Assembly (NCBI GenBank): GCA_004431415.1 | Contig: QPMI01000066.1 | Span: 248,001 to 312,000 of the forward strand | DNA: 64,000 bases | Reading direction: 5' to 3' | DNA from: Cyanophora paradoxa | Lineage: Eukaryota > Glaucocystophyceae > Cyanophorales > Cyanophoraceae | Shown: one piece after another, positions 12,301 to 26,676 of the stretch | How positions within the stretch are numbered: the stretch's first letter is position 1 | How the letters are laid out: the number at the start of each line of letters is the position of its first letter | Program-made: the position numbers and the translations under genes | The notes under the pieces: model-generated | Seen by the model: the letters and a program-made list of their open reading frames with translations, nothing else | Database searches by the model: none | What the model was told of the DNA's origin: nothing

Positions 12301-15300
12301 CGCAAGGATGCCTTTGTCAAGCGGATTTGTCTGGTGCGAATCAAATATTAATCTCTTCCATACTTCTCTTCTTCCAATGTTTTTTTAATTTGATGAACCT
12401 CTGCAGGCTTCTCTGGATGTTCTAACGGGAGACTCTGATTGCAACGGCATATCTAACGATCGCGACGTCGCCTCGCTGTTTTGGGCGCTTGCGTCCGCCT
12501 TGCTGAGAATGGGGGAACTGAAAAGCGCCTGGGACAACTTGCAGGTTGGTTCCTTCTTGTTATCGTTTCCTATACATACGAAATGCGATCGACGCAGAAA
12601 GCAGCGAAATGCGATGAACCGCCATGCCGGTGCTGCATTTTACGAGAGTGCCTTGCGGATATCGGAAACATGCATCGTGATAAATATGCAAAGTCGAACT
12701 CCAACAAGAGCGAGCTGGAGCAGATCTTATACGTGCGTATGCATACAACCGCAGTCAGCCAATACGTGATTGCAGATTCAAACTTGCAGATGAGCGTGTC
12801 GTTTGCAAGACGAGCTTGTCAGCGCTGTGTCCGTCTCAATGTCCTCGGGAATGCGTTCTACGAGCTCGGCTACTTCCTACTCTCAGCAGGCCTGAGCATA
12901 GTCAAAGCGGAGTCATATCTGAAGGTACGACTTACTTACTTGGGCGTCGATCGCGAACTCCGTCGCACCTAATTGGATTTCGTCAATTTTTAAAATGTCG
13001 CTCGCCCTGTTCACGTGCTCCTTTGCGTCTAAGACCGTTTTCTTTGCAGCAAGCAGAAAGCCAAACTATGGAGAGGATCGATGACGCGCGTTCTAAAGGC
13101 GCCGGCTTTTCCGAGCTCGAGGACGAGGCAGGGTACAGAGAAGAGCTCGTGTCAATAATCCAACAACTCGGCATGGTCTGCATAAAAGCACATCGCTTCG
13201 ACGAAGCAGCGTCGCATTTCCGGGTATATATATATGTGATGATGTTTCAGCCATCCGTTAAATGCCAGGGGCGCCTGAAATTTCTCGCAGCGCGCTCTCG
13301 AATTAGAAGAGGAAGTCCGCGGACTGCTCCACACACGGACGGAGGGCTCCCTCGGCACTCTATATGCGTTCGCTATCGATGCGTTGAGTTCCAAGCATGC
13401 GCAGAAAGCCGTAGTAGGCTCGCAATTGGCTCCCTTTATTTCTCAGGCGCGGCCTTTCATTTCAACTCCGCTCTCTTATTCGATGCAAGCCGAATCCCTG
13501 TTTAGAAACTCCTCGCCTTCATCACCCAAGCTGGGAGGGCGCCTGCTGGCGTGGATACCGGCGGCGTGTCATTGAATGCATACGTTCAGGTGAGACGCAG
13601 TCAGCGAAATCGCGAGCAGAATTCCTAGACGACAGTTCGTGGAAACCGGCGAGATCCACAGTCAACGTTAACGGAATTTAACATCGCACCGCACGCAGAA
13701 CCTGCAGCGGGGCGAAATCAGGCCGATCGGGACGCGGCTCCTGAGCAAGCTGGAGGAGCGGCAGCGGGCCCTGGAGGATCGGAAGCGGGAGGGGGCGGAG
13801 CGCGAGCGCTTAAGGCAGGAGGCCGAGCGCGCGGAGCGGGCCGCTCGCAACTTCGAAGACAAGGTGCTTATGATTTGATTTTTTTCAATTTTATTCACGT
13901 GTACTTCTTCCTTCTTCGAGCCCTGCCACGCTTCTTTCATTCCCTTCAAAATCCATCGACGTGACATTCAAACAGGAAAAGGCCCGCGAGCTGCTGCAGC
14001 AGTCGAACTGGGCCGGAGCCCGCAAGCTTCTGAACGGCTTGCTGAAGGTTCACTCGAACTCCGTGGCACGCGCTCGCCAGACTTCAATCTAGATCTCCCG
14101 CGCAGCGGTCGCCGGAGGACGCGGAGGCGCGCCTTCTCCGCATCCGTGAGCCCCGAGTGTTCTATGGATAATAATAATAACAATGTCCAGTGTTTGATTC
14201 CTGCTTCTATGTTGCGCGCGAGCAGAGTGCGTGGCGGGGGCGGGCCAGCTGGAGGCGGCCGCGCGGGAGGCGGAGGCCTGGGAGCGCGAGCTCGCCGCCT
14301 CGGAGGAGTCCTCCAGTGCTACTGCCGATCTACTAGTCAGGTGATATTAATGCCGAGTTACGATATGCGCCCCGTCTCTGAAAGTGACAGTACGGTTTCG
14401 GCAGAGTGCAGCAGGAGCGGCAGAACGTGGAGCGAAGGCAAGAGGTTTCAAGGCGGGAGAAGGCCGAGGCCGAGGCGCGCGCACGTGCGCAGGCGGCGGC
14501 GGAGCAGGAAGCACGCCAGCAGGCAGAGCAGCAGCAGCAGCAGCGAAGGGAGCAGGAGCGTCTCGAGGCGAGGAGGCGCCGCGAGGAGGAGGCGGCGGCG
14601 GCGGCGCTCGCGGCTGCAAGACAGGCAGAGGTGGAAGAGCAGAGGAAGGAGGGGGTGGAGCGGCGGGATGCAGAGAGGAGGCACCGGGAGCTCGAGGGCG
14701 GGGCGGGGTGTGCATTGGTGGCGGACGCGCAGCTGGACGGTGCGAAGCGGACTTGCTTCGATGCGTCCAGCCTGAGCGCTCGCTGAATTTCGACCTGCGC
14801 ATGCAGCTGCCTTGGAGGCGCTTCGCATCGGAGCCGGCCGGCCTCGGGCTCCTCCTCCGGATCCTCCTTTTGCTGCTGGCCGGCTCCCCCCGAGGCGCTT
14901 GGAGCAGCAGGAGCAGGAGGAGAAGGAGGAGCTCGAGGAGGAGCCCGAGTGCGCGTGCGCGATATGCATCGATGCCGAGCTCGACGCCGTGGGCCCCGAC
15001 GCCCAAGCCCGGGCGACCGTTCTCCTCCCCTGCGGCCGTGCGCAACCATCTCCCCTTCCTTCAAGCTTTAAGCTCTGATAAGCTTCTTTAGTATTTTGGC
15101 TTTTAAATTCCTCGCCCTTCTTTGTTGAGCTTTAATTTGCTTCGTTTGAATTCGCAGCTTTAAGCTTTAAGCTCTAATAAGCTCTTTTAGTCTTTCGGCT
15201 TCCTCGCCTCCTTTCTTTGTTGAGCTTTGATTTGCCTGGCAGACGGCTTCCACGTCGGGTGCATCGAGGGGTGGCGGGCGGCCTCGGCGGCGTGCCCGAC

Positions 15301-16078
15301 CTGCCCCACCTGCCGCGCCGCCCTGCCCCCGCTGGATCCGGCGCACGCTCCTCTCAGCGTCGCCGGCCCTGCTTCCGAGCCCTCCCCGCAGGAGCCCCCT
15401 CCGCATCCCTCGCCCTTGCCCGCCTCCTCTTCTTCTTCTTCTTCGTCGGGTCCGGTCCCTCTGGCCGTGGAGGCATCCAATGAAGCCCTCGCCCTGCCCT
15501 TACTGAGCGCCGGGGCGGCCGCGGGCCCTAGCCGCTCCTCCGCTCTGCCTGCGCCCGTTGCTTTGAGCTCCGCCCCTCCTCCCTCCGTGCCGCCCTTCCC
15601 CTTTCCCTTCGCGTATCCCCCGCCGCCCTATTATCCTCCGGCCACGCACTCTGCGGCTCCGGATCCCGGCCCATCCGCCCCTCCGCCGTACCCCCCGGCT
15701 CCCCTTCGTTTTCCGGGGTACGGGAGCCCCCTGGCGCCGATTGACCACGCCATCGTCTACCTCGGTGCCGGCCCATGGCCAACTGCAGCGGCCGGCGTCG
15801 CCTGGGCTCCGGATCCGCGGTCCTCCCCCCCTGGCCCATCCGTTGCTCCGCCGTACTTTCCGCAGTACCCCTCTGCCCCGATCGCGGCGTCTGCGGCGGC
15901 GCCCGCCCCCGGCGCTCCCCCCGCGGCCACGGCCGCCCCTCCCGTATCACCTGCAGTCGCGCCCGCCGCCCGCCCCACGCGGCCGTACCAGCCGCCCGGA
16001 GGACCGACCGTCCGCCCTACGCGCCCGTACGACCCCTTCAACCGCGGCGCCGGCCCCTCTCGCACCGCTTCGTCGTAA
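9332..16078 (+). CDS. RING-H2 protein with two CxxC/TPR-like modules and coiled coil (copy 1)
   Basis: Putative E3 ubiquitin ligase, inferred from its RING-H2 finger. Exons: 9332-9583, 9656-9778, 9963-10112, 10178-10309, 10374-10520, 10627-10773, 10846-10974, 11035-11160, 11245-11304, 11368-11601, 11642-11875, 11955-12089, 12178-12333, 12407-12544, 12598-12732, 12790-12924, 13050-13223, 13291-13410, 13506-13589, 13699-13863, 13976-14047, 14106-14145, 14226-14340, 14405-14739, 14807-15037, 15243-16078. They give 1534 residues with every phase consistent. Module 1 (from 9332) and module 2 (from 11642) each have a CxCxxC...ARSP segment, a KRGEQ/KQGEQ helix exon, a RFLAPRL exon and several TPR-like helical hairpins, roughly one per exon. 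Coiled coil follows, then RING-H2 (CAICIDAEL, LPCGHGFHVGCIEGW, CPTCPTCR) and a Pro-rich tail ending near YDPFNRGAGPSRT. One intron has a GC donor (11161). I know of no described family with this architecture. The start is provisional. Confidence 0.85.
15061..15242 (+). repeat. Intron-internal tandem duplication with two candidate acceptors
   Basis: The intron before the last exon of RING-H2 copy 1 contains two diverged copies, each running from an agctttaagctc-like start through ttctttgttgagcttt. The first ends in ttcgcag near 15158, the second in ctggcag at 15242. Only the second restores the RING histidine codon in phase. Confidence 0.8.
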
Positions 16079-16417
16079 GTCCTCCCTTTTTCCGATCTAG
16101 ATCCCACATTCCTTTTTGTTATGTTCGCTTCTGTGGAAGTACTTTGTAAACAGTACGTATACGTATACTTTTTTCTAATGATTATAAGCAGTACTCGGGT
16201 ATTTTCTTAGAGTTACACGAATCATCAATCACATCTAGATCTGATCCGAGTCTACAGTCGTAACACTACTATTCGAATTTCTAGTGATTTGTAGGCAGTA
16301 GGCAGTACTAGTACTAGGGCATTCGCTTAAGTTGCACGAATCATCACTGAGTCAATTTGCAATCATATGCATCCTAATTATATAATGTTAATGCCTGCGC
16401 TCTTGCCACGAAGATGA
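16079..16417. repeat. 3' intergenic stretch with a diverged direct duplication
   Basis: Lies between the convergent ends of RING-H2 copy 1 and the coiled-coil gene. Two related segments, near 16187-16235 and 16300-16355, share gcagtact, a variable middle and cacgaatcatca. No coding potential is seen. Confidence 0.55.
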
Positions 16418-19372
16418 CTATGGAGAGTGAAGGGCTGGCCCAGGGGGCTCGGGCGCGCTTGAACTGCGGTCCGCGCCGGCGATGGCGGCGGCGGGTTCCA
16501 CGGCGGCGGCAGCAGGCGCGGGCGGCGAGGGCGCGGCAATGGCGAGGCCGCCCTCCCCCCCGTGGCCGGCGCCGCGGGGCGAGATGGCGGACGCCCGGAG
16601 CACGGGGCTCACGCTCGCATCCCGGGTGCCCCTTCCCACCCCTGCTCCTCCTCCTCCTCCTCCCTCCTCCCTCTTGGCAGCCGCGGCCGCGGCCGCGGCC
16701 GATGGCGTCGCCTCCTGCACCTGCCCCGTCACCTCCCCCGCGCCCTCGCCGCTGCCGCCGCCGGCGGCCTTGTCCTCGCCCCCCCGGGCCCGCTGCTGGG
16801 GCCGGTCCGGCGAGCCGCCCGGGGAGGCGTTGGCGGGGTCCGGTAGGCTCGCAACCCAGTTCGCGACCTGCGGGGCAGGCGGGCGCCGCCTTCAGTATTT
16901 TCCGCGGGCAGGGGGCAAAGCGGGACGGAAGATGCGCGAATTTTCAAAAGTATTTGCCTAAACGGTTCCAAAGCAGCTCTAAAGACTGTGCGCAGATTTA
17001 GAAAGGAGCTAGCCTTGTAGAGAAATCCAGACTGGGACGGGAGGGCGCCGGGGGCGGACCTTGGCCTTGTCTGCGGGCGCCGACCCCGCCGCCGCCGCCG
17101 CTGCCGCCGCCGCCGCCGCGCCGGCCGCCGGCTCGTCGAACGTGTCCCCGTCCACCGACCGGCGCCTCGGGGGCCGCCCCGCCGCCGCCGCCCCCGCCCC
17201 CGCCCCCCGCAGCGGCATCGTGAGGCACCTCAGCGAGGCGCCGCCCCTGCTTGGGAGGGGGATTGGCTCGGGAGGGGGTACAGGCGAGGTGGGGGGTACG
17301 CACTGCTGCAGGTGCTCGACGTACTCCGCGAAGTTCTCGACCAGCTCCGCGAGGGAATCTGGGGTACAGGTCCGATCAGGGGGGTACGGGAACGAAAAGA
17401 CAAAGAGGGGTACCCTGTAGGGCGTCCAGGAGCGCGTCCTTGGAGCGTACCTCCGCCCGCAGCGCCTCAATCGCCTCGTCCTTCTGGCGTCCCTGAGGAG
17501 GGGGGAGGGGGAACGTCAGGGGGTACGGAGCTCTTGAGTCGGGGTAAGGGACTCTCGCCTCCTCGGCGATGGCGGCCAGCGCCTCCTTCAGCTCCGCTAC
17601 GGCGGCGTCATTCTCCTTCTGGGGTACGGGATTCAGAGAGCGGGGGAGGGCGGGAGGGGGTACGCGGGATTCGGGGGAGGGGGTACCACTTGCTCCTGGG
17701 CCTCGACGAGGCGCCAGAGGATGCTTGTCGGGCGAGAGGTGTGCGCCCGGGGGGTACCGGGTTTCTCCCGCGGCGTCTGCGCCTCCCGCTTGGCTGCCCG
17801 CGCAGCCGCCACCCGCCGCTTCGCCCTGCACGGGTTCTCAGCGCGGAGATCGGACTCCTGAACCTCGGGCGAGGGGGTACCGCTGCTGGGCCGTCTCGGG
17901 GGAATGAGCGCCGGCCGCGGGTACCGAAATGTTGACGGGGACCCGCGCGACGTCGAAGGAGGCCCCTGCGGCGTACAGGAAACAATCGGCCTCCGGGGTA
18001 CAGGGCGGGGGAGGGGGGGGGAAGCGGGCGCACGGGAGCTGAGTCTCCGGGAGGAGGAGCCGCGCGCGCTTGCGGGGGTAGCGGTGCCGCTCCGGGGGGT
18101 ATCGGGTTTGCCGATCCGCGCCCGGGCGCCCGACGCGGGCGCGGCCGCGACGGCCCCCGTGCTCCCACCGCTGTCGCGTTTCGATTTCGAGGGCCCTCCC
18201 GTGACCGACGCGACCTGAGATCGAATCTCCTCAGCGAGGGCGGCGGGCGGCCTTTGAGGGGGGTACGCCGCTCGCCTCGACCTCGACCTCGGCCTCCAGC
18301 CCGTTGCCGAGGGATACCGTGTACTTCGGGGGGTGCGGTTGCGCCGCGTCGACCGGCTTGAAGCCGGGCAGCGAGTTCAAAGAGTCTGCGTACCCCCGGC
18401 TCGACGAGAGCAGGAGGAAAGTTCGACAGGCGTACCCCGGACCGAAGGCTCGCTGACGGCGGCCGGGGGGGCAAAGGCGCGTGGGGGGGCCATGCCGGGG
18501 GATATCCCGGCGGTCGAGGGCAGGGGGGGTACGGCCACGGAGAAGGGGGCAGAGGAGAGGGCGAAAATCTGCGCACCCCCCGCGCCCGCTTAGCAGTGGC
18601 GCCGGAGCGCGCCGCACCCCCCGGGGAGGGAGGGGTACGGCACCTGCTTGCGGATCTCGGCGGTGAGGCGGAGGGGTAGATCGAGCGCGTCCCAATCGGT
18701 GATCGTGCGGAGCGAGCCGACGTCGTCGTACCTGAAGATCCGGGTTCGAATCCGGGCGGGGCCGCTTCGGAACGAACCGGCGGGCCGGCGGCGGGCCGGC
18801 GGCGGGCCGGGCGCGGCGGGGCGCACCAGTTCGCCTTCAGCATCTCAGCGATGTCGGAGATCTGCGGGGCGATAAGCCCCGCGCGGGCTCGAATCGGGGC
18901 GGCGGGGATTCTCTGAGCGGGGGCGTACCTCATCCGGGCCCCGGCCGAGTTCCCGCGCGAGCCGATTGAGGAAGAGAGGGACCGGGACGTTGTCCGCTAG
19001 CTTCCACGGGATCGAATTCGCGGCCACTGCGCATCCCCGCATGCGCGGCACATCAGCGTGGGCGGGCGGGCGCTGTTCGGAGCCCACGCGCCGCTGTGCT
19101 GCCGGGAGCGCCCGCCGTTCGGCAGGCCGCCGCTTGGGCTGGTCGGGAGCGATCGCCGGCTGACATCCTCGAACGCGCTTGATCCAGATCCCGGCGTCGA
19201 GGCTGCCGGGCGCCGCCCGGTTATGATGGGCGCGGTCAGAGCGAGGTTGCGACCGACCTGGCACGGGAACCGGCTTGAGCAGGTTGCCGGCGACCGGCTG
19301 TGCGTATGTAGTCAGAGGGACAGGGCTTCCGAATGGCCTAGAGCCCTGTGTGCTGCCGGGTTGATTGCCCAT
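16418..19372 (-). CDS. Coiled-coil protein with SAM-like N-terminal helical region
   Basis: Function unknown. The N-terminal exons are firm: one ending at 18928 (containing IPWKLADNVPVPLFLNRLAR), 18861-18827 and 18731-18644 (TITDWDALDLPLRLTAEIRK). Together they look like a SAM-type five-helix bundle; that is inference. Next are 18568-18533 and an exon with GLEAEVEVEAS near 18260-18390. The C-terminal end is also firm: 17618-17559, 17492-17414, 17358-17304, 17246-17060 and 16867-16418, in phase, with acidic and basic heptad-like helices (AAVAELKEALAAIAEE, LAELVENFAEYVEHLQQ). The middle (17.65-18.25 kb) is coiled-coil rich, but its splicing is unresolved. The start may be ATG 19372 or an internal ATG near 19044. 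Most introns are packed with GTACCCC, and the one at 17493-17558 has a GC donor. Confidence 0.65.
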
Positions 19373-19847
19373 TTGTTGCTCTGCTCAGGCTGCAGTTGCC
19401 GCGTGCTGCTGGCCCTGCTTAGCTGGCGCCGCTGGGGCGGCGCAGCGCGTGTCGCGAAGAAATGAGTGGAGGAATGATTCCGATGCAACTGGCAGAGCGG
19501 CCCGGCTGTGCGCGCGCGCGGCGCCAAGTTGAAGTCTAGATCTCGGCGCTAAGTGATGTCTGAAGGCCTCAGTGCACTCGATAGAGTCGTCTGGAGGCCG
19601 TAACGCTGCCCGCCGCGGCCGCGACCGAAGCGTTTTGGCGCGCGGCTCTGTGTGTCTGGTATCCCCCTTCGACTTCTTCCCGGGTCAGCCAGCTTGTTCG
19701 CGGCGGATTCGGCAGCTTCGGCAGCTCGTTCGGTGCAGTCTGGCTTCGGAAATACGCGCCGCATTCGTTGTTCAGTTCGCATCGGCCGGCCTTCTTGACG
19801 GGAGAAGCTCAACAGCGTGCGGCGCGAGGCTGCCCTTCAGGCCAGTC
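19373..19847. other. Divergent intergenic region upstream of beta-amylase
   Basis: No supported gene. The frame of beta-amylase exon 1 stays open back to an ATG at 19572, so an N-terminal extension, possibly a targeting peptide, cannot be excluded. It holds the promoters of two divergent genes. Confidence 0.4.
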
Positions 19848-23428
<3,581 letters not shown>

Positions 23429-24413
23429 GCCTAGGCTCGCTCGGCGCCGCCCGGCCTGTACAGACTCGGCTCCCTTATTTTCATTACCTATTTAGAACCG
23501 TTGACCCGCGAACCCAGCCACCTCCTGTACTCTACCTTTGCGTTTCGCCGCCGTGGATCGGAGCTGGCTAGCGCCGGCTCCGTGCACGTACGCGTGTGCT
23601 TATTATGCCTCGACACACGCCAAATGCAGTCATTTTAAAACCTTTCATGCTCGATCAATTGTTGTATTCATTCCTAGTCCAAGTATTTGCCGCAGTGTCT
23701 TCCTTTCGAATTCCGGATCCGAGCTTTGTATGTCGCCCCCAGCTCTAAAATTCGAATCGCTAGTTATTTCGAATTCTGTCAATCATATGAATGCATGTGC
23801 GCTTTGATCTGTACATGTGCCCGCGCACGTGAGCTCGGGTCGTCTGCAGTTTGCCTCGGCAGGGCACTCAGGCTCCGATCCTAGGAAGAACTTAGAAAGA
23901 ACTCGCAGGGCACTCCGACACTTGTAGGTTTGCGAAGCTTGAACTTTGGAGAGAGGCTAGGGGCACTCGGTTTGAGGATTCAGATTCATGATCAAGATCG
24001 ATGCGAGCACCGTGGCACTACTGAAAAGCGCTTTGATCTGTACATGTGCCCGCGCACGTGAGCTCGGGTCGTCTGCAGTTTGCCTCGGCAGGGCACTCAG
24101 GCTCCGATCCTAGGAAGAACTTAGAAAGAACTCGCAGGGCACTCCGACACTTGTAGGTTTGCGAAGCTTGAACTTTGGAGAGAGGCTAGGGGCACTCGGT
24201 TTGAGGATTCAGATTCATGATCAAGATCGATGCGAGCACTACTGAAAAGCGCACTGCAAAAAGCTGCCGGCCCGGACTGGCAGGCTGTACAAAATCGAGC
24301 CAAACGTATCTAGATGTAAAGCTGGAACTAAGCAATCCAAGCACCGGCGCCGGCGACGAGGACAAAGCGGAGCCCCTACAAGAGGCACGAAGAAAAAAGG
24401 CCCACGCCCGCGC
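23429..24413. other. Intergenic region with tandem duplication
   Basis: No gene seen between the end of beta-amylase and the end of the minus-strand gene at 24414. It is AT-richer than the exons and contains the perfect 212-bp duplication listed separately. Confidence 0.5.
23799..24239. repeat. Two identical 212-bp direct repeats
   Basis: Copies at 23799-24010 and 24028-24239 show no mismatch by eye. Both run from gcgctttgatctgtac to gatcgatgcgagcac. Copy 1 is followed by eight extra bases (cgtggcac) before the shared tactgaaaagcgc that directly follows copy 2. Perfect identity implies a recent duplication or a collapsed or expanded assembly. Confidence 0.95.
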
Positions 24414-25761
24414 TCAGCGGCCGGAGAGCTTGCCCGGCCCCCCCTTCTTCGGGCCCACCCCCGCGGCCTTGCCGCCCTTCTTGCGGCCCGCGGCCTTGCC
24501 GGCGCCCCCCTTCTTGCGGCCCCCGAAACCGAACATGAGGCCCATGAACATGGCGGATCCAAAGTCGCCCTCCGAGTCTGAGCCGAAGTCTCGAGTCCGG
24601 AGGTGCTTGGGCCCGTCGTAGCTGCGCGGGGGCGTCGGCCCGCTGCAGAGCGGAGAATTCCGAAGCGGGGCGGGCGCGGGTGTGCACCGGCGATCGATTA
24701 CGCGGCGCATCTTGTACTTCTTGGCGCGGCTCTTGAGCTCCTCGAAGCGCTTGCCGTCGATCAGCGCCTTGAGCCGCTCGCGGCCGGCCTCGCCGCCCGG
24801 GATCTGCGGTGCTTCAGACGGATCCGAAGGCTACATCTCACCGATCGAAAACAACACGCAAGCGCACCTGCGAGCCCTGCTCAACGCTGTGCTCGTCATC
24901 GTCGAGCAGACCGGACGCGGAGCCGTAGTCGGAGGCGTCGCGCAGGTAGCGCAGCAGCAGCTCGTCCGAGATTCGATCGCCTGCGGCATTCGTCATTTCC
25001 AGTAGAGACTTCGGGCAACATGCGCGTCGTTCGCGCACCACCGCCTGCGGCGGAGCGGAGCAGGACGCGCCAGCCCCAGGCGACGGCGTCGCCCGGGGAA
25101 GAGAACTTCATGCTATGGCGCACGTCGCCCTCTTTCCACTCGATCTCGAGCTCGTTGCAGGACCAGGCCTCAGAAGGCGGGCAGCGGAAAGGAATCGCCT
25201 GCACGCTGCACTCAGCGAACAGATCGAGGGAAGAGGACAGGGAACGGACATTAATATCGCGCTCGGCGTCGGCGAGGATGAAGAGCGCCTCGTTACCTCG
25301 CTCGTACGCGCCAGCAGGTGCGTTGGAGGCGCGGGAGACCTCCAGAACCTGGATCAAAAATTAAATCGAGCAAGGCGCAGGAGGAGCTGAATCGTCGCTA
25401 CCGCTTCCAGAATCGGCTTGAAATTGTGGAAAAACGCAATGGCCGCCTGCCCCTGCTCCTCGTAACCTGAAACGGCGTCAGATCGATGTGCGCATATGCA
25501 TGCGCGTCAGGCATTTTTTGATCGGGGGCGCGTGCCGTCATGCCAATCAGCATTAACCATGTCTGAGACTCTCTTCACTTGGCCCTTCATGTCCTTCTTG
25601 AGCTCCTTGACGTTGGAGAGCTTCGCCCAGGCCGCGTTCGACACGCCCACGATGCTCTTCGGGGCCCTCGGTTTGGGGGTGGCACGCTGCCGCTTCTTGC
25701 CGACGGGCGTCACGAGATCGTCCTCGGCTTCGCTGGCGCTGCTGGAGGCGTGCGAGGACAT
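24414..25761 (-). CDS. Unrecognised protein with basic N-terminus and GK-rich tail
   Basis: Function unknown. ATG 25761 opens MSSHASSSASEAEDDLVTP followed by a KKRQRATPKPR basic stretch that could be a nuclear signal. Exon 1 is 25761-25536 with a GC donor, joining in phase to the exon that starts at 25466 (YEEQGQAAIAFFHNFKP). Then come a long mostly helical exon to about 25044 (ELEIEWKEGDVRHSMKF), one at about 25010-24870 (ISDELLLRYLRDASDYGSAS, acidic), and the last at about 24800-24414 (ALIDGKRFEELKSRAKKYK). The C-terminus is a low-complexity GGRKKGGAGK repeat. It is divergent from the G-patch gene, 177 bp apart. Part of the exon joining between 25345 and 25440 is unresolved. Confidence 0.6.
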
Positions 25762-25938
25762 CGCTGGAGGCGGAATTTGAAAGTTGGGTAGATGGGTACA
25801 GCCCGATAAGGGTGGACAGCTGAGGCCCAAGGCTGGAAGATCACGCCGCATCGAATCGAATCTAAAACGACCCCAGCTCGCTGAGAATAGGCTATAGCTA
25901 GCTTGCTCGCCTGCGACGCGAGGAAAGCCCGCACGGCG
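25762..25938. promoter_or_regulatory. Short bidirectional promoter region
   Basis: Only 177 bp separate the start codons of the divergent genes at 25761 (minus) and 25939 (plus), so both promoters must lie here or inside the 5' ends. No TATA-like element is obvious. Confidence 0.5.
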
Positions 25939-26544
25939 ATGGCGAAGGACGCCGGGGCGGACCAGTTCCTGAGCCTGCTGTCGAGCCACCTGACGCAGCA
26001 GCAGCGCTCCGCGCGCGGCCTGCGCTCGAACGAGGGTGCGCGACGAGCCGCTTGCGGACCGCTCCGCGAAGCTGTGGGGCTCACGCCTGGCTGCCGCAGA
26101 GGACTACGTGGAGCACAAGATCAAGGGAGGGGTCGGGCATCGCATCCTCGAGAAATACGGCTGGAAGGAGGGGCGCGGGCTCGGGAAGGACCAGACGGGG
26201 CGCGCGGAGCCGCTCCGGCTGCAGTTCTTCTCCGACCGGCAGGGCCTCAAGTCGACGGAGGACGTGCAGGCGCACCCAGCGGTCGTCGACGCGCTCCGCG
26301 GCATCCGGCGGCACCTCATGTCGCCCTTCGTCGACGACGCCGACGAGCCGCTCGACCCGGCGCTCGTGGCCCGCCTGCAGCCCGTGCGTCCCATGCCCCC
26401 TTGCGAAGCGCCCCCGCCGCCGCCGCCGCTGGTATAGATTCCTCCCTTCCCGCGCAGGACTGGATCAGGAAACACTTCCCCGCATCGATATCGTCCGAGC
26501 CGGCCGTACAAGATAGGATCGGGAGGCCAAAACAGACAAGCTAG
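25939..26544 (+). CDS. Small G-patch protein
   Basis: G-patch domains bind and activate DEAH RNA helicases in splicing and ribosome assembly (family knowledge). Three exons, 25939-26035, 26100-26383 and 26455-26544, join in phase to 156 residues. The G-patch core is HRILEKYGWKEGRGLGKDQT, straight after EDYVEHKIKGG, so the domain begins about 35 residues in. The rest is polar with a short DWIRKHFPAS tail. The second exon continues, unspliced, into a Pro-rich frame. It is convergent with the minus-strand gene at 26677. The specific partner cannot be told. Confidence 0.8.
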   Translation: MAKDAGADQFLSLLSSHLTQQQRSARGLRSNEGARRAACGPLREAVGLTPGCRRGLRGAQDQGRGRASHPREIRLEGGARAREGPDGARGAAPAAVLLRPAGPQVDGGRAGAPSGRRRAPRHPAAPHVALRRRRRRAARPGARGPPAARASHAPLRSAPAAAAAGIDSSLPAQDWIRKHFPASISSEPAVQDRIGRPKQTS

Positions 26545-26676
26545 CCTCCGATCTAGACGTAGATTAGAAGATTAGATAGCTTACATTAGTACTACACAGA
26601 CTATACAAACGAGCGCGAGCTTGCTGTGGCCTAGCTATAGATCCGGGCCCGGGCTAGATCAAATTAAATCTCCTAT

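Noticed and set aside
18732-18775. tRNA T-arm-like ggttcgaatcc
   Set aside because: The five-base stem has a central mismatch and no D-arm, anticodon arm or acceptor stem fits upstream. It lies in an intron of the minus-strand gene.
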